The notes below the pieces were generated by a model. It was not told where the DNA came from. It made no database searches and worked only from the letters and a program-made list of their open reading frames with translations. Positions 48,188-62,138 of a stretch of 64,000 nt of DNA are shown one piece after another. The position numbers and the translations under genes were made by a program. The DNA comes from Cellulomonas humilata (GTDB lineage Bacteria; Actinomycetota; Actinomycetes; Actinomycetales; Cellulomonadaceae). The DNA lies in NCBI RefSeq assembly GCF_030814415.1, contig NZ_JAUSVB010000005.1, positions 372,001 to 436,000 on the forward strand. Direction: 5' to 3'. Each line of letters starts with the position of its first letter. Position 1 is the stretch's first letter.

Positions 48188-48216
48188 TTGACTGCCCCCC
48201 AGGTGGCGGGTAACGT
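48188..48216 (+). promoter_or_regulatory. Promoter for the rpsL-rpsG-fusA-tuf operon
   Basis: TTGACT and TAACGT are 17 bp apart, a good match to the housekeeping sigma consensus. It leaves a leader of nearly 290 bases before rpsL, which holds no convincing gene. Confidence 0.65.
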
Positions 48217-48368
48217 AGGACACCGTGCCCGCGCCGTCGGGCTCTCGCGCATGCACTCGGTGGACGCCCCTCGCGGGGAAGGTCGGGCCGGGCGCATCGG
48301 GTGGTCTCTCTCCACCGCGCCGTCTCTCCGCCAAGGCAACCTTGCGGACAGCGGTGCGGAGGGCCGGG

Positions 48369-48394
48369 GCGACACGCCCGGGTGCGGGGGTCGG
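48369..48394 (+). promoter_or_regulatory. Leader element shared with the rpsJ leader
   Basis: A 26-nt sequence opening GCGACACGCCCG and closing GTGCGGGGGTCGG recurs, with one changed base, upstream of rpsJ at 53664-53689. Here it ends 117 bases before the rpsL start. It could be a binding site for a ribosomal protein or an RNA structure (inference). Confidence 0.6.
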
Positions 48395-48511
48395 TGCGGG
48401 ACGCAAGAACTGCGAGGTAGTCGCGCGACGGGCGACGAACCTCGACCATGCCGGCCGTCCAGGGTGACGGGTGCCGGTCGACCAGAGATTCATCCAACAG
48501 ACGGAGACGTA

Positions 48512-48883
48512 GTGCCTACGATCCAGCAGCTGGTCCGCAAGGGCCGGCAGGCGAAGACGAACAAGTCGAAGACGCCTGCCCTCAAGGGCTCCCCCCAGCG
48601 ACGCGGTGTGTGCACCCGCGTCTACACCACGACCCCGAAGAAGCCGAACTCCGCGCTCCGCAAGGTCGCGCGCGTCCGCCTCTCGAGCCAGGTCGAGGTC
48701 ACCGCGTACATCCCCGGTGTCGGTCACAACCTGCAGGAGCACTCGATCGTGCTCGTGCGCGGTGGCCGTGTGAAGGACCTCCCGGGTGTCCGGTACAAGA
48801 TCGTCCGTGGTGCCCTCGACACGCAGGGCGTCAAGAACCGTAAGCAGGCGCGCAGCCGCTACGGCGCGAAGAAGGTGGGCTGA
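48512..48883 (+). CDS. rpsL: 30S ribosomal protein S12
   Basis: Decoding-centre protein of 123 aa. [19 protein letters not shown] and [25 protein letters not shown] are present; the lysines whose change gives streptomycin resistance (PKKPNS and RVKDLP) are wild type. GTG 48512 has GGAG upstream. Confidence 0.97.
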   Translation: MPTIQQLVRKGRQAKTNKSKTPALKGSPQRRGVCTRVYTTTPKKPNSALRKVARVRLSSQVEVTAYIPGVGHNLQEHSIVLVRGGRVKDLPGVRYKIVRGALDTQGVKNRKQARSRYGAKKVG

Positions 48884-49353
48884 TGCCTCGCAAGGGTCCG
48901 GCCCCCAAGCGGCCGCTCGTCATCGACCCCGTCTACGGGTCCCCGGTCGTCACGCAGCTGATCAACAAGGTCCTGCTCGACGGCAAGAAGTCCGTCGCGG
49001 AGCACATCGTCTACGGCGCCCTCGAGGGTGTCCGTGAGAAGACGCAGGGCGACCCGGTCGTCGTGCTCAAGCGCGCGCTGGACAACGTCCGCCCGTCGCT
49101 CGAGGTGCGTTCGCGCCGCGTCGGTGGCGCCACGTACCAGGTGCCCGTCGAGGTGCGCCCGGTCCGTCAGACCACCCTCGCGCTGCGCTGGCTCACCGAC
49201 TACTCGCGCGCTCGCCGCGAGAAGACGATGACCGAGCGCCTCATGAACGAGATCCTCGACGCGTCCAACGGCCTCGGTGCCGCGGTGAAGCGTCGCGAGG
49301 ACATGCACAAGATGGCCGAGTCCAACAAGGCCTTCGCGCACTACCGCTGGTAA
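48883..49353 (+). CDS. rpsG: 30S ribosomal protein S7
   Basis: Head assembly protein, 156 aa, [20 protein letters not shown] at the start and [37 protein letters not shown] at the end (landmarks). ATG overlaps the rpsL stop by one base. Confidence 0.97.
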   Translation: MPRKGPAPKRPLVIDPVYGSPVVTQLINKVLLDGKKSVAEHIVYGALEGVREKTQGDPVVVLKRALDNVRPSLEVRSRRVGGATYQVPVEVRPVRQTTLALRWLTDYSRARREKTMTERLMNEILDASNGLGAAVKRREDMHKMAESNKAFAHYRW

Positions 49354-49442
49354 TCCCGGCACTCACGGGCGCTGCGCCGCCGGTCCGATCCTCGGGCCGG
49401 ACCGGTGGCGCCACCCAAGCCAACCGACAAGGGGCAACTCAC

Positions 49443-51545
<2,103 letters not shown>

Positions 51546-51606
51546 TCCCACAGGTCGAACCCTGTAGTTCCATCACACAAACCGACCCGTAGGACGCCGC
51601 GTCGAA

Positions 51607-51626
51607 CGGCTACCGTCCGGTAGCCG
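51607..51626 (+). other. Hairpin in the fusA-tuf gap
   Basis: CGGCTACC and its perfect complement with a GTCC loop, 45 bases before tuf. It could stabilise or attenuate the tuf part of the transcript. Confidence 0.4.
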
Positions 51627-51670
51627 CAGAACGTCGGCCAATCTCTACCAAGTCCTGAGGAGGACACCCA

Positions 51671-52864
<1,194 letters not shown>

Positions 52865-52890
52865 TGCTCGCCCTCCGGGGCAGCTGAACT

Positions 52891-52932
52891 GACGGAAGGG
52901 CCCGGGAGCTTCGGCTCCCGGGCCCTTCCGTC
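52891..52932 (+). terminator. Terminator after tuf
   Basis: A perfect 19-bp stem (GACGGAAGGGCCCGGGAGC) with a TTCG tetraloop, 26 bases after the tuf stop; the strongest hairpin in the window. Confidence 0.9.
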
Positions 52933-52950
52933 GTCTGATCGCTGCGCGGC

Positions 52951-53352
52951 TCAGCCCGAGTCGGGATAGCCGGCGCGACCGTCTCCGTCGAGGTCCGTGC
53001 AGAGCCCGTAGGCCTCGTCGGCGCCGAACCGCGCGACGCAGTCGGCGTACCCCTCGACGTACCGGTACCCGCTGCCGTCCATGCCGGTCGCGTCCGTGCA
53101 GTCTGGGGAGCCGGCGGCCGGGTCGCAGGGGTCGCCCGGGAGGAGCGGGTCCGCCGTGTCCGGGCTGGGGTCCGTCGTGGGGGTCGGGCTCGGCGCGGAC
53201 GTGACCGGCGGGGTCGACGGGCTCGGGCTCGGCGCGGACGTGACCGGCGGGGTCGACGGGCTCGGGTCCGGTGCCGGTGAGCTCGGTGTGCATGCGGCCA
53301 GCGCGAGAGCGAGCGCCACGCCGCCGACGGCGCGAACGGAGCGGAGTGTCAT
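52951..53352 (-). CDS. Small Pro/Ser/Thr-rich lipoprotein with cysteine-containing C-terminus
   Basis: A 133-aa protein of unknown function. It has a lipoprotein signal with lipobox LAAC (Cys21), then a Pro/Ser/Thr-rich stalk (about residues 22-68) built partly from a 39-bp tandem DNA repeat, and a small C-terminal domain with four cysteines (GDPCDP, DCTDATG, ADCVARFG, LCTDLDGDGRAG) and an Asp-rich loop like a calcium-binding loop. It lies on the minus strand between tuf and the S10 operon. Confidence 0.72.
   Translation of the reverse strand: MTLRSVRAVGGVALALALAACTPSSPAPDPSPSTPPVTSAPSPSPSTPPVTSAPSPTPTTDPSPDTADPLLPGDPCDPAAGSPDCTDATGMDGSGYRYVEGYADCVARFGADEAYGLCTDLDGDGRAGYPDSG
53186..53263 (-). 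repeat. Two tandem copies of a 39-bp repeat inside the lipoprotein stalk
   Basis: Identical 39-base units, starting at 53186 and 53225, encode the repeated stalk text TPPVTSAPSPSPS. Slippage at this site could alter stalk length. Confidence 0.75.
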
Positions 53353-53466
53353 GGCCGCACCCTAGTGGGCGGAGAGCGGGCGCCGAGGGACGCCGACGTG
53401 ACCCGGTCCGACGGCGCTCTGTGCGCGAGATCACGCGGATCCGGCCGCCGGGTGTGACGGACGCGA

Positions 53467-53496
53467 TTGGAGTTCCGGGTCCCCGTCTGGCACACT
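53467..53496 (+). promoter_or_regulatory. Candidate S10-operon promoter
   Basis: TTGGAG and CACACT are 18 bp apart, about 230 bases before rpsJ. The 373-base gap 53353-53725 otherwise holds the S10 leader described at 53664. Confidence 0.45.
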
Positions 53497-53663
53497 GTTC
53501 AGGTTGCCTAGTTGAGGGCGGCGCGTTAGCGCGCGCAGCACACGACAGGGCTCACACACGTGGACGGCGTCTGGACCCCGGGATCACCCGGTGGTTGACG
53601 CCCGACAACAACCACCGATCTCGTGCCTGAGAGGGTACGCAGCGCAACGGTGTGTCGCGCCAA

Positions 53664-53689
53664 GCGACACGCCCGAGTGCGGGGGTCGG
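53664..53689 (+). promoter_or_regulatory. Leader element shared with the rpsL leader
   Basis: The same 26-nt element as at 48369-48394 with a single base difference. Here the first seven bases also pair with GTGTCGC at 53652-53658 to form a 7-bp stem with loop GCCAA. It ends 36 bases before rpsJ, at a likely position for autoregulation of translation. Confidence 0.6.
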
Positions 53690-53725
53690 ACGGGCCGGTT
53701 CCAAACAGAGGGAAGTAGAAGCGCC

Positions 53726-54034
53726 ATGGCGGGACAGAAGATCCGCATCAGGCTCAAGTCCTACGACCACGAAGTCATCGACAGCTCGGCGCGCAAGATC
53801 GTCGACACGGTGACTCGCGCTGGTGCGTCGGTCGTGGGTCCGGTGCCGCTGCCGACGGAGAAGAACGTGTTCTGCGTCATCCGGTCGCCCCACAAGTACA
53901 AGGACAGCCGCGAGCACTTCGAGATGCGTACTCACAAGCGGCTCATCGACATCATCGATCCCACGCCGAAGGCCGTCGACTCGCTCATGCGTCTCGACCT
54001 GCCTGCGGACGTGAACATCGAGATCAAGCTCTGA
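53726..54034 (+). CDS. rpsJ: 30S ribosomal protein S10
   Basis: S10 (102 aa), [14 protein letters not shown] and [13 protein letters not shown]. First gene of the S10 operon; GGAAG lies upstream of the ATG. Confidence 0.97.
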   Translation: MAGQKIRIRLKSYDHEVIDSSARKIVDTVTRAGASVVGPVPLPTEKNVFCVIRSPHKYKDSREHFEMRTHKRLIDIIDPTPKAVDSLMRLDLPADVNIEIKL

Positions 54035-54056
54035 CGCTGGGAAGGAACTGATTTCT

Positions 54057-54716
54057 ATGGTTACCCAGCAGAACGAGCGCGCAGTCACGGCCCTGCTCGG
54101 CACGAAGCTCGGCATGACCCAGGTGTGGGACGACAACGGTCGTCTCGTCCCGGTCACCGTCGTCGCTGTCGGCACGAACGTCGTGACCCAGGTGCGCTCC
54201 GCCGATGCTGACGGCTACGCCGCGGTCCAGCTGGCCCACGGCCAGATCGACCCGCGCAAGGTCACCAAGCCGCTGAAGGGCCACTTCGAGAAGGCCGGGG
54301 TCACCCCCCGCCGGCACGTGGCCGAGATCCGTACGCCGAACGCCTCCGAGTTCACGCTCGGCCAGGAGCTCACGGCCGCCCTCTTCGAGGCCGGCTCGCT
54401 CGTGGACGTCATCGGCACCACCAAGGGCAAGGGCACCGCCGGTGTCATGAAGCGTCACGGCTTCCACGGCGTCGGCGCCTCGCACGGTGCGCACCGCAAC
54501 CACCGCAAGCCCGGCTCGATCGGTGGCGCTTCGACGCCGTCGCGCGTGTTCAAGGGCATCAAGATGGCCGGTCGCATGGGCGTGGACCGCCAGACCACCC
54601 AGAACCTGACCGTGCACGCGGTCGACGTCGAGAGGGGCCTGCTCCTCGTCAAGGGTGCCGTTCCCGGCCCCAAGGGTGGCGTCGTGGTCGTGCGTTCCGC
54701 TGTGAAGGGGGCGTGA
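54057..54716 (+). CDS. rplC: 50S ribosomal protein L3
   Basis: Peptidyl-transferase-region protein, 219 aa, with [20 protein letters not shown] at the N-terminus and [15 protein letters not shown] at the C-terminus. GAAGGAA precedes the ATG by about eleven bases. Confidence 0.97.
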   Translation: MVTQQNERAVTALLGTKLGMTQVWDDNGRLVPVTVVAVGTNVVTQVRSADADGYAAVQLAHGQIDPRKVTKPLKGHFEKAGVTPRRHVAEIRTPNASEFTLGQELTAALFEAGSLVDVIGTTKGKGTAGVMKRHGFHGVGASHGAHRNHRKPGSIGGASTPSRVFKGIKMAGRMGVDRQTTQNLTVHAVDVERGLLLVKGAVPGPKGGVVVVRSAVKGA

Positions 54717-54718
54717 CC

Positions 54719-55387
54719 ATGAGTGACACGCTGACTGTCGACGTGGTCGACTCCCAGGGCAAGAAGACCGGCTCCGCCGATCTGCCCGCGGACGTCTTCG
54801 ACGTGCAGACCAACATCCCGCTGATCCACCAGGTCGTCGTCGCGCAGCTCGCGGCGGCACGCCAGGGCACCCACGACACGAAGAGCCGTGGCGAGGTCCG
54901 TGGTGGTGGGCGCAAGCCGTACAAGCAGAAGGGCACCGGCCGCGCCCGTCAGGGTTCGACGCGTGCTCCGCAGTTCGCCGGTGGTGGCGTCGTCCACGGC
55001 CCCACCCCGCGTGACTACTCGCAGCGCACCCCCAAGAAGATGAAGGCCGCGGCGCTCCGCGGTGCTCTCTCGGACCGCGCTCGTGCCGGCCGCGTGCACG
55101 TCGTCTCGGGCTTCGCCCCGGGCACGGCGCCGTCGACCAAGTCTGCGCTCGCCGTGCTCGACAACCTCTCGGGACGCAAGAACGTCCTGGTCGTCGTCGA
55201 GCGTCAGGACGAGATCACGTGGAAGTCGCTGCGGAACGTCGAGCGGGTGCACCTGCTGGTCGCTGACCAGCTCAACACCTACGACGTCCTGATCTCGGAC
55301 GACGTCGTGTTCACGCAGGGCGCGCTCGACGCGTTCCTCGCGGGGCCGGTCAAGGGCTCCGCCGACGCGAAGGACGATGCCAAGTGA
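54719..55387 (+). CDS. rplD: 50S ribosomal protein L4
   Basis: Exit-tunnel protein of 222 aa; [20 protein letters not shown] is the extended loop. ATG 54719 is preferred; an in-frame GTG six bases earlier overlaps the rplC stop and is an alternative. In E. coli L4 regulates this operon. Confidence 0.95.
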   Translation: MSDTLTVDVVDSQGKKTGSADLPADVFDVQTNIPLIHQVVVAQLAAARQGTHDTKSRGEVRGGGRKPYKQKGTGRARQGSTRAPQFAGGGVVHGPTPRDYSQRTPKKMKAAALRGALSDRARAGRVHVVSGFAPGTAPSTKSALAVLDNLSGRKNVLVVVERQDEITWKSLRNVERVHLLVADQLNTYDVLISDDVVFTQGALDAFLAGPVKGSADAKDDAK

Positions 55388-55686
55388 CCGACATCGGCAA
55401 GAACCCGCGCGACATCCTGCTCGCGCCGGTCGTCTCCGAGAAGAGCTACGGCCTGCTCGACGAGGGGAAGTACACCTTCCTCGTCGACCCGCGGGCGAAC
55501 AAGACCGAGATCAAGATTGCCGTCGAGCAGGTCTTCGGCGTCAAGGTCGACTCGGTCAACACCGCGAACCGTCAGGGCAAGGCCCGTCGGACCCGTTTCG
55601 GCATCGGCCGCCGCAAGGACACGAAGCGTGCGATCGTCACCCTCCGCGAGGGAACGATCGACATCTTCGGTGGTCCGGTCGGCTGA
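55384..55686 (+). CDS. rplW: 50S ribosomal protein L23
   Basis: Exit-site protein, 100 aa; [19 protein letters not shown] and [23 protein letters not shown] start overlaps the rplD stop by four bases. Confidence 0.97.
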   Translation: MTDIGKNPRDILLAPVVSEKSYGLLDEGKYTFLVDPRANKTEIKIAVEQVFGVKVDSVNTANRQGKARRTRFGIGRRKDTKRAIVTLREGTIDIFGGPVG

Positions 55687-55704
55687 GCGAAGGACTGAGA
55701 ACAC

Positions 55705-56544
<840 letters not shown>

Positions 56545-56556
56545 TAGGAGCCTGAG

Positions 56557-56838
56557 ATGCCACGTAGCCTGAAGAAGGGCCCGTTCGTCGACGGTCACCT
56601 GCAGAAGAAGGTCGACGTCCAGAACACCGCCGGCACGAAGAACGTCATCAAGACGTGGTCGCGCCGTTCGGTCATCACGCCGGACTTCCTCGGCCACACG
56701 TTCGCTGTGCACGACGGACGCAAGCACACCCCGGTGTTCGTGACGGAGGCGATGGTCGGGCACAAGCTCGGCGAGTTCGCACCGACGCGTACGTTCCGCG
56801 GCCACGAGAAGGACGACCGGAAGGGTCGTCGCCGCTGA
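56557..56838 (+). CDS. rpsS: 30S ribosomal protein S19
   Basis: S19 (93 aa), [19 protein letters not shown] and [25 protein letters not shown] precedes the ATG. Confidence 0.97.
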   Translation: MPRSLKKGPFVDGHLQKKVDVQNTAGTKNVIKTWSRRSVITPDFLGHTFAVHDGRKHTPVFVTEAMVGHKLGEFAPTRTFRGHEKDDRKGRRR

Positions 56839-56894
56839 CCCCCGGGTCAGCCAGGCGACGCCCTCACCGGCAGAGACAAGAAGGCAGGACAGCA

Positions 56895-57263
56895 ATGGAA
56901 GCCAAGGCGAAGGCGCGGTTCGTCCGCGTCACGCCCCAGAAGGCCCGGCGCGTCGTGGACCTCATCCGTGGCAAGCAGGCCGGCGAGGCTGTGGCGGTGC
57001 TGAAGTTCGCACCGCAGGCCGCGGGGGAGACGGTGCTCAAGGTTGTGGAGAGCGCGATCGCCAACGCTCGGGAGACCGCCAAGCGGTCGAACGAGCGTCT
57101 GGACGAGGCGGACCTCTACATCTCCGAGGTATTCGTCGACGAGGGTCCGACGCTCAAGCGGTTCCGTCCGCGGGCACAGGGTCGGGCCAGCCAGATCCTC
57201 AAGCGGACGAGCCACATCACCGTGGTCGTCGCTGAGCGTGAGACGAAGGGACGGGCCCGATAG
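56895..57263 (+). CDS. rplV: 50S ribosomal protein L22
   Basis: Tunnel protein, 122 aa, with [19 protein letters not shown] and the C-terminal [19 protein letters not shown] 56895 follows AGGACAGCA. Confidence 0.97.
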   Translation: MEAKAKARFVRVTPQKARRVVDLIRGKQAGEAVAVLKFAPQAAGETVLKVVESAIANARETAKRSNERLDEADLYISEVFVDEGPTLKRFRPRAQGRASQILKRTSHITVVVAERETKGRAR

Positions 57264-58096
57264 TGGGACAGAAAGTCAACCCGCTCGGGTACCGCCTGGG
57301 CATCACCACCGACCACCGCTCGCGCTGGTTCGCCGACTCGACGAAGCCGGGTCAGCGCTACCGCGACTACGTGGGCGAGGACGTCAAGATCCGCAAGCTC
57401 ATGGCCACGGGCCTCGAGCGTGCCGGCATCGCCAAGGTCGAGATCGAGCGCACGCGTGACCGCGTCCGCGTCGACATCCACACCGCCCGCCCGGGCATCG
57501 TCATCGGGCGTCGTGGCGCGGAGGCCGACCGCATCCGCGGCGAGCTCGAGAAGCTCACGGGCAAGCAGGTGCAGCTGAACATCCTCGAGGTCAAGAACGC
57601 CGAGATCGAGGCTCAGCTGGTCGCCCAGGGCATCGCCGAGCAGCTGGCGAGCCGCGTCTCGTTCCGCCGTGCCATGCGCAAGGGCATCCAGTCGGCCCAG
57701 CGCGCCGGTGCCAAGGGAATCCGCGTGCAGGTCTCCGGCCGCCTCGGTGGCGCGGAGATGAGCCGCACGGAGTTCTACCGCGAGGGCCGTGTGCCCCTGC
57801 ACACGCTCCGCGCGAACATCGACTACGGCTTCTTCGAGGCTCGCACCACCTTCGGGCGCATCGGCGTCAAGGTGTGGGTCTACAAGGGCGACATGACCGA
57901 GAAGGAGTTTGCTCGCGAGCAGGCGACCCAGGCCCCGCGCCCGGCTCGTGGCCCGCGGACGGACCGTGGCGAGCGCAACGACCGTGGCCCCCGGGCCGGC
58001 GCTCCTCGTCGCGAGCGTTCCGACGCTCCTGAGGCAACCGAGGCCGCCTCCGCTCCCGCGGAGACCCCGGCCACTGACAGCGGAACGGAGGCCTGA
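57263..58096 (+). CDS. rpsC: 30S ribosomal protein S3 with long charged C-terminal tail
   Basis: Head protein with KH domain: [19 protein letters not shown] and [18 protein letters not shown]. The core ends near residue 215; the last 60 residues are Arg/Pro-rich then Glu/Ala-rich and unlike the E. coli protein (277 against 233 aa). GTG overlaps the rplV stop by one base. Confidence 0.96.
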   Translation: MGQKVNPLGYRLGITTDHRSRWFADSTKPGQRYRDYVGEDVKIRKLMATGLERAGIAKVEIERTRDRVRVDIHTARPGIVIGRRGAEADRIRGELEKLTGKQVQLNILEVKNAEIEAQLVAQGIAEQLASRVSFRRAMRKGIQSAQRAGAKGIRVQVSGRLGGAEMSRTEFYREGRVPLHTLRANIDYGFFEARTTFGRIGVKVWVYKGDMTEKEFAREQATQAPRPARGPRTDRGERNDRGPRAGAPRRERSDAPEATEAASAPAETPATDSGTEA

Positions 58097-58099
58097 GCC

Positions 58100-58516
58100 G
58101 TGCTTATCCCGCGCAGGCTGAAGCACCGCAAGCAGCACCACCCGGGGCGCTCCGGCGCCGCGACCGGTGGTACCGCGATCTCCTTCGGTGAGTACGGCAT
58201 CCAGGCTCTCGAGCCCGCCTACGTCACCAACCGGCAGATCGAGGCTGCTCGTATCGCCATGACCCGCCACATCAAGCGTGGAGGGAAGGTCTGGATCAAC
58301 ATCTACCCGGACCGCCCCCTCACGAAGAAGCCTGCCGAGACCCGCATGGGTTCCGGCAAGGGTTCGCCCGAGTGGTGGATCGCCAACGTCAAGCCCGGCC
58401 GAGTTCTCTTCGAGCTCGCCGGCGTCCCGGAGCCCCTGGCTCGCGAGGCCATGCGCCGCGCGCAGCACAAGCTCCCGATGAAGACACGTTTTGTGGTTCG
58501 CGAGGGTGGTAACTGA
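58100..58516 (+). CDS. rplP: 50S ribosomal protein L16
   Basis: A-site finger protein, 138 aa, with [19 protein letters not shown] and the [19 protein letters not shown] core. GTG start. Confidence 0.97.
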   Translation: MLIPRRLKHRKQHHPGRSGAATGGTAISFGEYGIQALEPAYVTNRQIEAARIAMTRHIKRGGKVWINIYPDRPLTKKPAETRMGSGKGSPEWWIANVKPGRVLFELAGVPEPLAREAMRRAQHKLPMKTRFVVREGGN

Positions 58517-58755
58517 TGACTATCGGCACCAAGGACCTGGCTCCCAGCGAGCTGGACACCTTCGACGACGAGAAGCTTGTCGCCGAGCTGAAGAAGTCCA
58601 AGGAGGAGCTGTTCAACCTCCGCTTCCAGTCGGCGACCGGTCAGCTCGAGAGCCACGGGCGTCTCAAGGCCGTTCGCCGCGACATCGCGCGGATCTACAC
58701 GATCCTGCGTGAGCGCGAGCTCGGCATCCGTACCGCCCCGAGCGCGAGCGAGTGA
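58516..58755 (+). CDS. rpmC: 50S ribosomal protein L29
   Basis: Two-helix protein of 79 aa: [18 protein letters not shown] and [18 protein letters not shown] overlaps the rplP stop by one base. Confidence 0.96.
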   Translation: MTIGTKDLAPSELDTFDDEKLVAELKKSKEELFNLRFQSATGQLESHGRLKAVRRDIARIYTILRERELGIRTAPSASE

Positions 58756-58760
58756 GTCTG

Positions 58761-59054
58761 ATGAGCGACGAGAAGAACGAGAAGACGACAGCGATCGCTG
58801 AGAAGCGCGGCGACCGCAAGACGCGCCGCGGCTACGTGGTCAGCGACAAGATGGAGAAGACCGTCGTGGTCGAGGTCGAGGACCGGGTCAAGCACCCGCT
58901 CTACGGCAAGGTCATCCGGCGGACGAGCAAGGTCAAGGCGCACGACGAGCTGGGCTCGGCGGGCGTGGGCGACCTCGTGGTCATCATGGAGACCCGGCCG
59001 CTGAGCGCCACCAAGCGGTGGCGCCTGGTCGAGGTCCTCGAGAAGGCCAAGTAG
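58761..59054 (+). CDS. rpsQ: 30S ribosomal protein S17
   Basis: S17 (97 aa): [19 protein letters not shown] and [22 protein letters not shown] 58761 is used; GTG 58752, overlapping the rpmC stop, is a possible alternative. Last gene of the S10 operon. Confidence 0.95.
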   Translation: MSDEKNEKTTAIAEKRGDRKTRRGYVVSDKMEKTVVVEVEDRVKHPLYGKVIRRTSKVKAHDELGSAGVGDLVVIMETRPLSATKRWRLVEVLEKAK

Positions 59055-59086
59055 GTCTCAGCGAGCCAGCACGTGCACGACCCCCA

Positions 59087-59153
59087 GTTGCCCACGGGCG
59101 CCGGGTGGAGTTCGACAGGACGACACCCGGCGCGACGTGTGCATCACGGCAAC
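59087..59153 (+). other. Nested stem between S10 and spc operons
   Basis: An outer 6-bp stem (GTTGCC/GGCAAC) encloses an inner 9-bp stem (CGCCGGGTG/CACCCGGCG). It lies 33 bases after rpsQ and 64 before rplN, so it could terminate the S10 transcript or act as a leader of the spc operon. Confidence 0.5.
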
Positions 59154-59216
59154 TATCCGTTCGGCCAGGCTCAGGCCACTCCGGCCCGAGAACCCGCCAG
59201 ACGACAGGAGTAAGTA

Positions 59217-59585
59217 ATGATCCAGCAGGAGTCGCGACTTCGTGTCGCTGACAACACTGGTGCCAAGGAGATCCTTTGCATCCGTGTGCTCGGCGGCTCC
59301 GGCCGTCGCTACGCAGGCATCGGTGACGTCATCGTCGCCACCGTCAAGGACGCCATCCCCGGCGGCAACGTCAAGAAGGGCGACGTCGTCAAGGCTGTCA
59401 TCGTGCGCACCCGCAAGGAGCGCCGCCGTCCGGACGGTTCGTACATCAAGTTCGACGAGAACGCCGCAGTGATCCTCAAGAACGACGGGGAACCCCGTGG
59501 CACGCGCATCTTCGGCCCGGTGGGCCGCGAGCTGCGCGACAAGAAGTTCATGAAGATCATCTCGCTGGCGCCGGAGGTGCTCTGA
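59217..59585 (+). CDS. rplN: 50S ribosomal protein L14
   Basis: L14 (122 aa), [20 protein letters not shown] and [21 protein letters not shown] precedes the ATG. First gene of the spc operon. Confidence 0.97.
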   Translation: MIQQESRLRVADNTGAKEILCIRVLGGSGRRYAGIGDVIVATVKDAIPGGNVKKGDVVKAVIVRTRKERRRPDGSYIKFDENAAVILKNDGEPRGTRIFGPVGRELRDKKFMKIISLAPEVL

Positions 59586-59587
59586 CC

Positions 59588-59929
59588 ATGGCGAAGATCA
59601 AGAAGGGCGACCTCGTCGTCGTCATCTCCGGCCGCGACAAGGGACAGCAGGGCCGTGTGCTCGAGGTCCTGGTCGAGTCGCAGCGCCTCGTCGTGGAGGG
59701 TGTCCAGCGCGTCACCAAGCACGTCAAGGCCGGCCAGACGCAGCGCGGCACGCGCACCGGCGGCATCGAGACCATCGAGGCGCCCATCCACATCAGCAAC
59801 GTGATGCTCGTGGACCCGGAGACCAAGAAGGGCACCCGGGTCGGCTACCGCACCGAGCAGGTCGAGCGCGACGGCCGTACCCGCACCGTTCGGGTCCGCG
59901 TCGCCAAGCGCTCCGGTAAGGACATCTGA
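59588..59929 (+). CDS. rplX: 50S ribosomal protein L24
   Basis: KOW-domain assembly initiator, 113 aa, [19 protein letters not shown] then [18 protein letters not shown]. Confidence 0.97.
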   Translation: MAKIKKGDLVVVISGRDKGQQGRVLEVLVESQRLVVEGVQRVTKHVKAGQTQRGTRTGGIETIEAPIHISNVMLVDPETKKGTRVGYRTEQVERDGRTRTVRVRVAKRSGKDI

Positions 59930-60501
59930 TGACCGAGACGACTCTCACGGCTCCGGCGCTCCCGCGTCTGAAGTCCAAGTACAACGACGAGATCAAGACC
60001 GCTCTCTTCGAGCAGTTCTCCCACGAGAACATCAACCAGGTCGCACGCCTGGTGAAGGTCGTCGTGAACATGGGCGTCGGCGAGGCCGCCAAGGACTCCA
60101 AGCTCATCGAGGGCGCGATCCGCGACCTGACCCAGATCACGGGCCAGAAGCCGCAGGTCACCAAGGCTCGCAAGTCGATCGCGCAGTTCAAGCTGCGTGA
60201 GGGAATGCCCATCGGCGCCCACGTCACCCTGCGTGGCGACCGTGCCTGGGAGTTCCTGGACCGCCTGCTCTCCACCGCGCTGCCGCGCATCCGTGACTTC
60301 CGTGGCCTCTCGCCGCAGCAGTTCGACGGTCACGGCAACTACACGTTCGGCCTCGTGGAGCAGTCCGTGTTCCACGAGATCGACCAGGACAAGATCGACC
60401 GCGTCCGCGGGATGGACATCACGGTCGTCACCACGGCTGACACCGACGACGAGGGTCGCGCTTTCCTCAAGCTCCTCGGCTTCCCGTTCAAGGAGATCTG
60501 A
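59929..60501 (+). CDS. rplE: 50S ribosomal protein L5
   Basis: 5S rRNA-binding protein, 190 aa, [18 protein letters not shown] and the C-terminal [22 protein letters not shown] overlaps the rplX stop by one base. Confidence 0.97.
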   Translation: MTETTLTAPALPRLKSKYNDEIKTALFEQFSHENINQVARLVKVVVNMGVGEAAKDSKLIEGAIRDLTQITGQKPQVTKARKSIAQFKLREGMPIGAHVTLRGDRAWEFLDRLLSTALPRIRDFRGLSPQQFDGHGNYTFGLVEQSVFHEIDQDKIDRVRGMDITVVTTADTDDEGRAFLKLLGFPFKEI

Positions 60502-60503
60502 CC

Positions 60504-60689
60504 ATGGCGAAGACCGCCCTCAAGAACAAGGCTGCTGCCAAGCCGAAGTTCGCGGTGCGTGGCTACACGCGCTGCCAGCGTTGCGGCCGGCCCCACTCGG
60601 TGTACCGCAAGTTCGGCCTGTGCCGGATCTGCGTGCGCGAGATGGCCCACCGCGGCGAGCTCCCCGGCGTCACCAAGAGCAGCTGGTAA
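60504..60689 (+). CDS. rpsZ: 30S ribosomal protein S14 type Z (zinc-binding)
   Basis: A 61-aa S14 with two CxxC pairs ([10 protein letters not shown] and [10 protein letters not shown]), the zinc-bound short form that actinobacteria keep in the spc operon. Confidence 0.96.
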   Translation: MAKTALKNKAAAKPKFAVRGYTRCQRCGRPHSVYRKFGLCRICVREMAHRGELPGVTKSSW

Positions 60690-60764
60690 CCCAAGCAACA
60701 CGAACGTCGGTAGGTCCAGCCCCCTCGGGGGCGGGATACCCCGGCGAGGAAGGGCGGAAGCCCC

Positions 60765-61163
60765 ATGACCATGACCGACCCCATCGCAGACCTGCTCACG
60801 CGGCTGCGTAACGCGAACTCGGCTCACCACGACACCGTGCTGATCCCGTTCTCGAAGCTGAAGTCGCACATCGCGGAGATCCTCCAGGCGGAGGGCTACA
60901 TCACGGGCTGGAAGGTTGAGGACGCCGTCGTCGGCAAGAACCTCATCATCGAGCTCAAGTACGGCCCCAACCGCGAGCGTGCGCTCGCCGGTGTGAAGCG
61001 CGTGTCCAAGCCGGGCCTGCGCGTGTACGCCAAGTCGACCAACCTGCCCAAGGTGCTCGGCGGCCTGGGCGTGGCGATCCTGTCCACGTCCTCCGGTCTC
61101 CTCACCGACAAGCAGGCCGCCAAGAAGGGCGTGGGTGGGGAAGTCCTCGCCTACGTCTGGTAA
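60765..61163 (+). CDS. rpsH: 30S ribosomal protein S8
   Basis: S8 (132 aa), [19 protein letters not shown] and the C-terminal [20 protein letters not shown]. In E. coli it represses the spc operon by binding its mRNA. Confidence 0.97.
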   Translation: MTMTDPIADLLTRLRNANSAHHDTVLIPFSKLKSHIAEILQAEGYITGWKVEDAVVGKNLIIELKYGPNRERALAGVKRVSKPGLRVYAKSTNLPKVLGGLGVAILSTSSGLLTDKQAAKKGVGGEVLAYVW

Positions 61164-61187
61164 GTCCGAGACGGAAAGGAGCTAGCC

Positions 61188-61727
61188 ATGTCCCGAATCG
61201 GCAGAGTCCCCGTCCCGGTCCCCACCGGCGTGGATGTCAACATCAACGGCGCGGTCGTGACGGTCAAGGGCCCCAAGGGCACCCTGACGCACACGATCCC
61301 CGCACCCATCGAGGTGGCGCGCGACGAGGCAGGTGCCCTCGTGGTCACCCGCCCCGACGACGAGCGCGCCTCGCGCTCGCTGCACGGCCTCACCCGCACC
61401 CTGCTGGCGAACCTCGTCATCGGCGTGACGGAGGGCTACATCAAGAAGCTCGAGATCGTCGGTACCGGTTACCGCGTGACGGCGAAGGGTGCGGACCTCG
61501 AGTTCGCGCTCGGGTTCAGCCACTCGGTCACGGTCAACCCGCCGGAGGGCATCACCTTCGTCGTCGAAGCCCCCACGCGCTTCTCGGTGCAGGGCATCGA
61601 CAAGCAGCAGGTGGGCGAGGTCGCCGCGAACATCCGCAAGATCCGCAAGCCTGAGCCGTACAAGGGCAAGGGTGTGCGGTACGCGGGCGAGAACGTGCGC
61701 CGCAAGGTCGGAAAGGCCGGTAAGTAA
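61188..61727 (+). CDS. rplF: 50S ribosomal protein L6
   Basis: L6 (179 aa), [15 protein letters not shown] and the C-terminal [27 protein letters not shown] precedes the ATG. Confidence 0.97.
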   Translation: MSRIGRVPVPVPTGVDVNINGAVVTVKGPKGTLTHTIPAPIEVARDEAGALVVTRPDDERASRSLHGLTRTLLANLVIGVTEGYIKKLEIVGTGYRVTAKGADLEFALGFSHSVTVNPPEGITFVVEAPTRFSVQGIDKQQVGEVAANIRKIRKPEPYKGKGVRYAGENVRRKVGKAGK

Positions 61728-61729
61728 CC

Positions 61730-62101
61730 ATGGCTCTCAAGATCCTCGGCAAGGGCAAGCGTGTTGCCCGCCAGCGTCGTCACCTGCGCCTTCGCAAGAA
61801 GGTCTCGGGCTCGGCTGCGCGTCCCCGTCTCGTCGTGACCCGGTCCGCCCGGCACATCACGGCGCAGGTCGTGGACGACGGCATCGGCCAGACTCTCGTG
61901 TCCGCGTCGACCCTCGAGGCCGACCTGCGCGGCTCGAACGACGACAAGACTGCCAAGGCCCGCAAGGTCGGCGAGCTCATCGCCGAGCGTGCGAAGGCTG
62001 CCGGCCTTGACGCTGTGGTCTTCGACCGCGGCGGCAACAAGTACCACGGCCGTGTCGCCGCGGTGGCTGACGGCGCCCGCGAGGGTGGACTGAAGCTGTG
62101 A
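61730..62101 (+). CDS. rplR: 50S ribosomal protein L18
   Basis: 5S-binding protein, 123 aa; [19 protein letters not shown] and [22 protein letters not shown]. Confidence 0.97.
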   Translation: MALKILGKGKRVARQRRHLRLRKKVSGSAARPRLVVTRSARHITAQVVDDGIGQTLVSASTLEADLRGSNDDKTAKARKVGELIAERAKAAGLDAVVFDRGGNKYHGRVAAVADGAREGGLKL

Positions 62102-62138
62102 CGACGACGACCTTCCGAACGAAGAAGAGGACTCACTG

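Noticed and set aside
48217..48511. A small gene in the rpsL leader
   Set aside because: Short frames lack ribosome sites and overlap the shared leader element; an untranslated leader is more likely.
53186..53263. Possible CRISPR-like repeats
   Set aside because: Only two contiguous 39-bp copies, in frame inside a gene, with no spacers and no cas genes.
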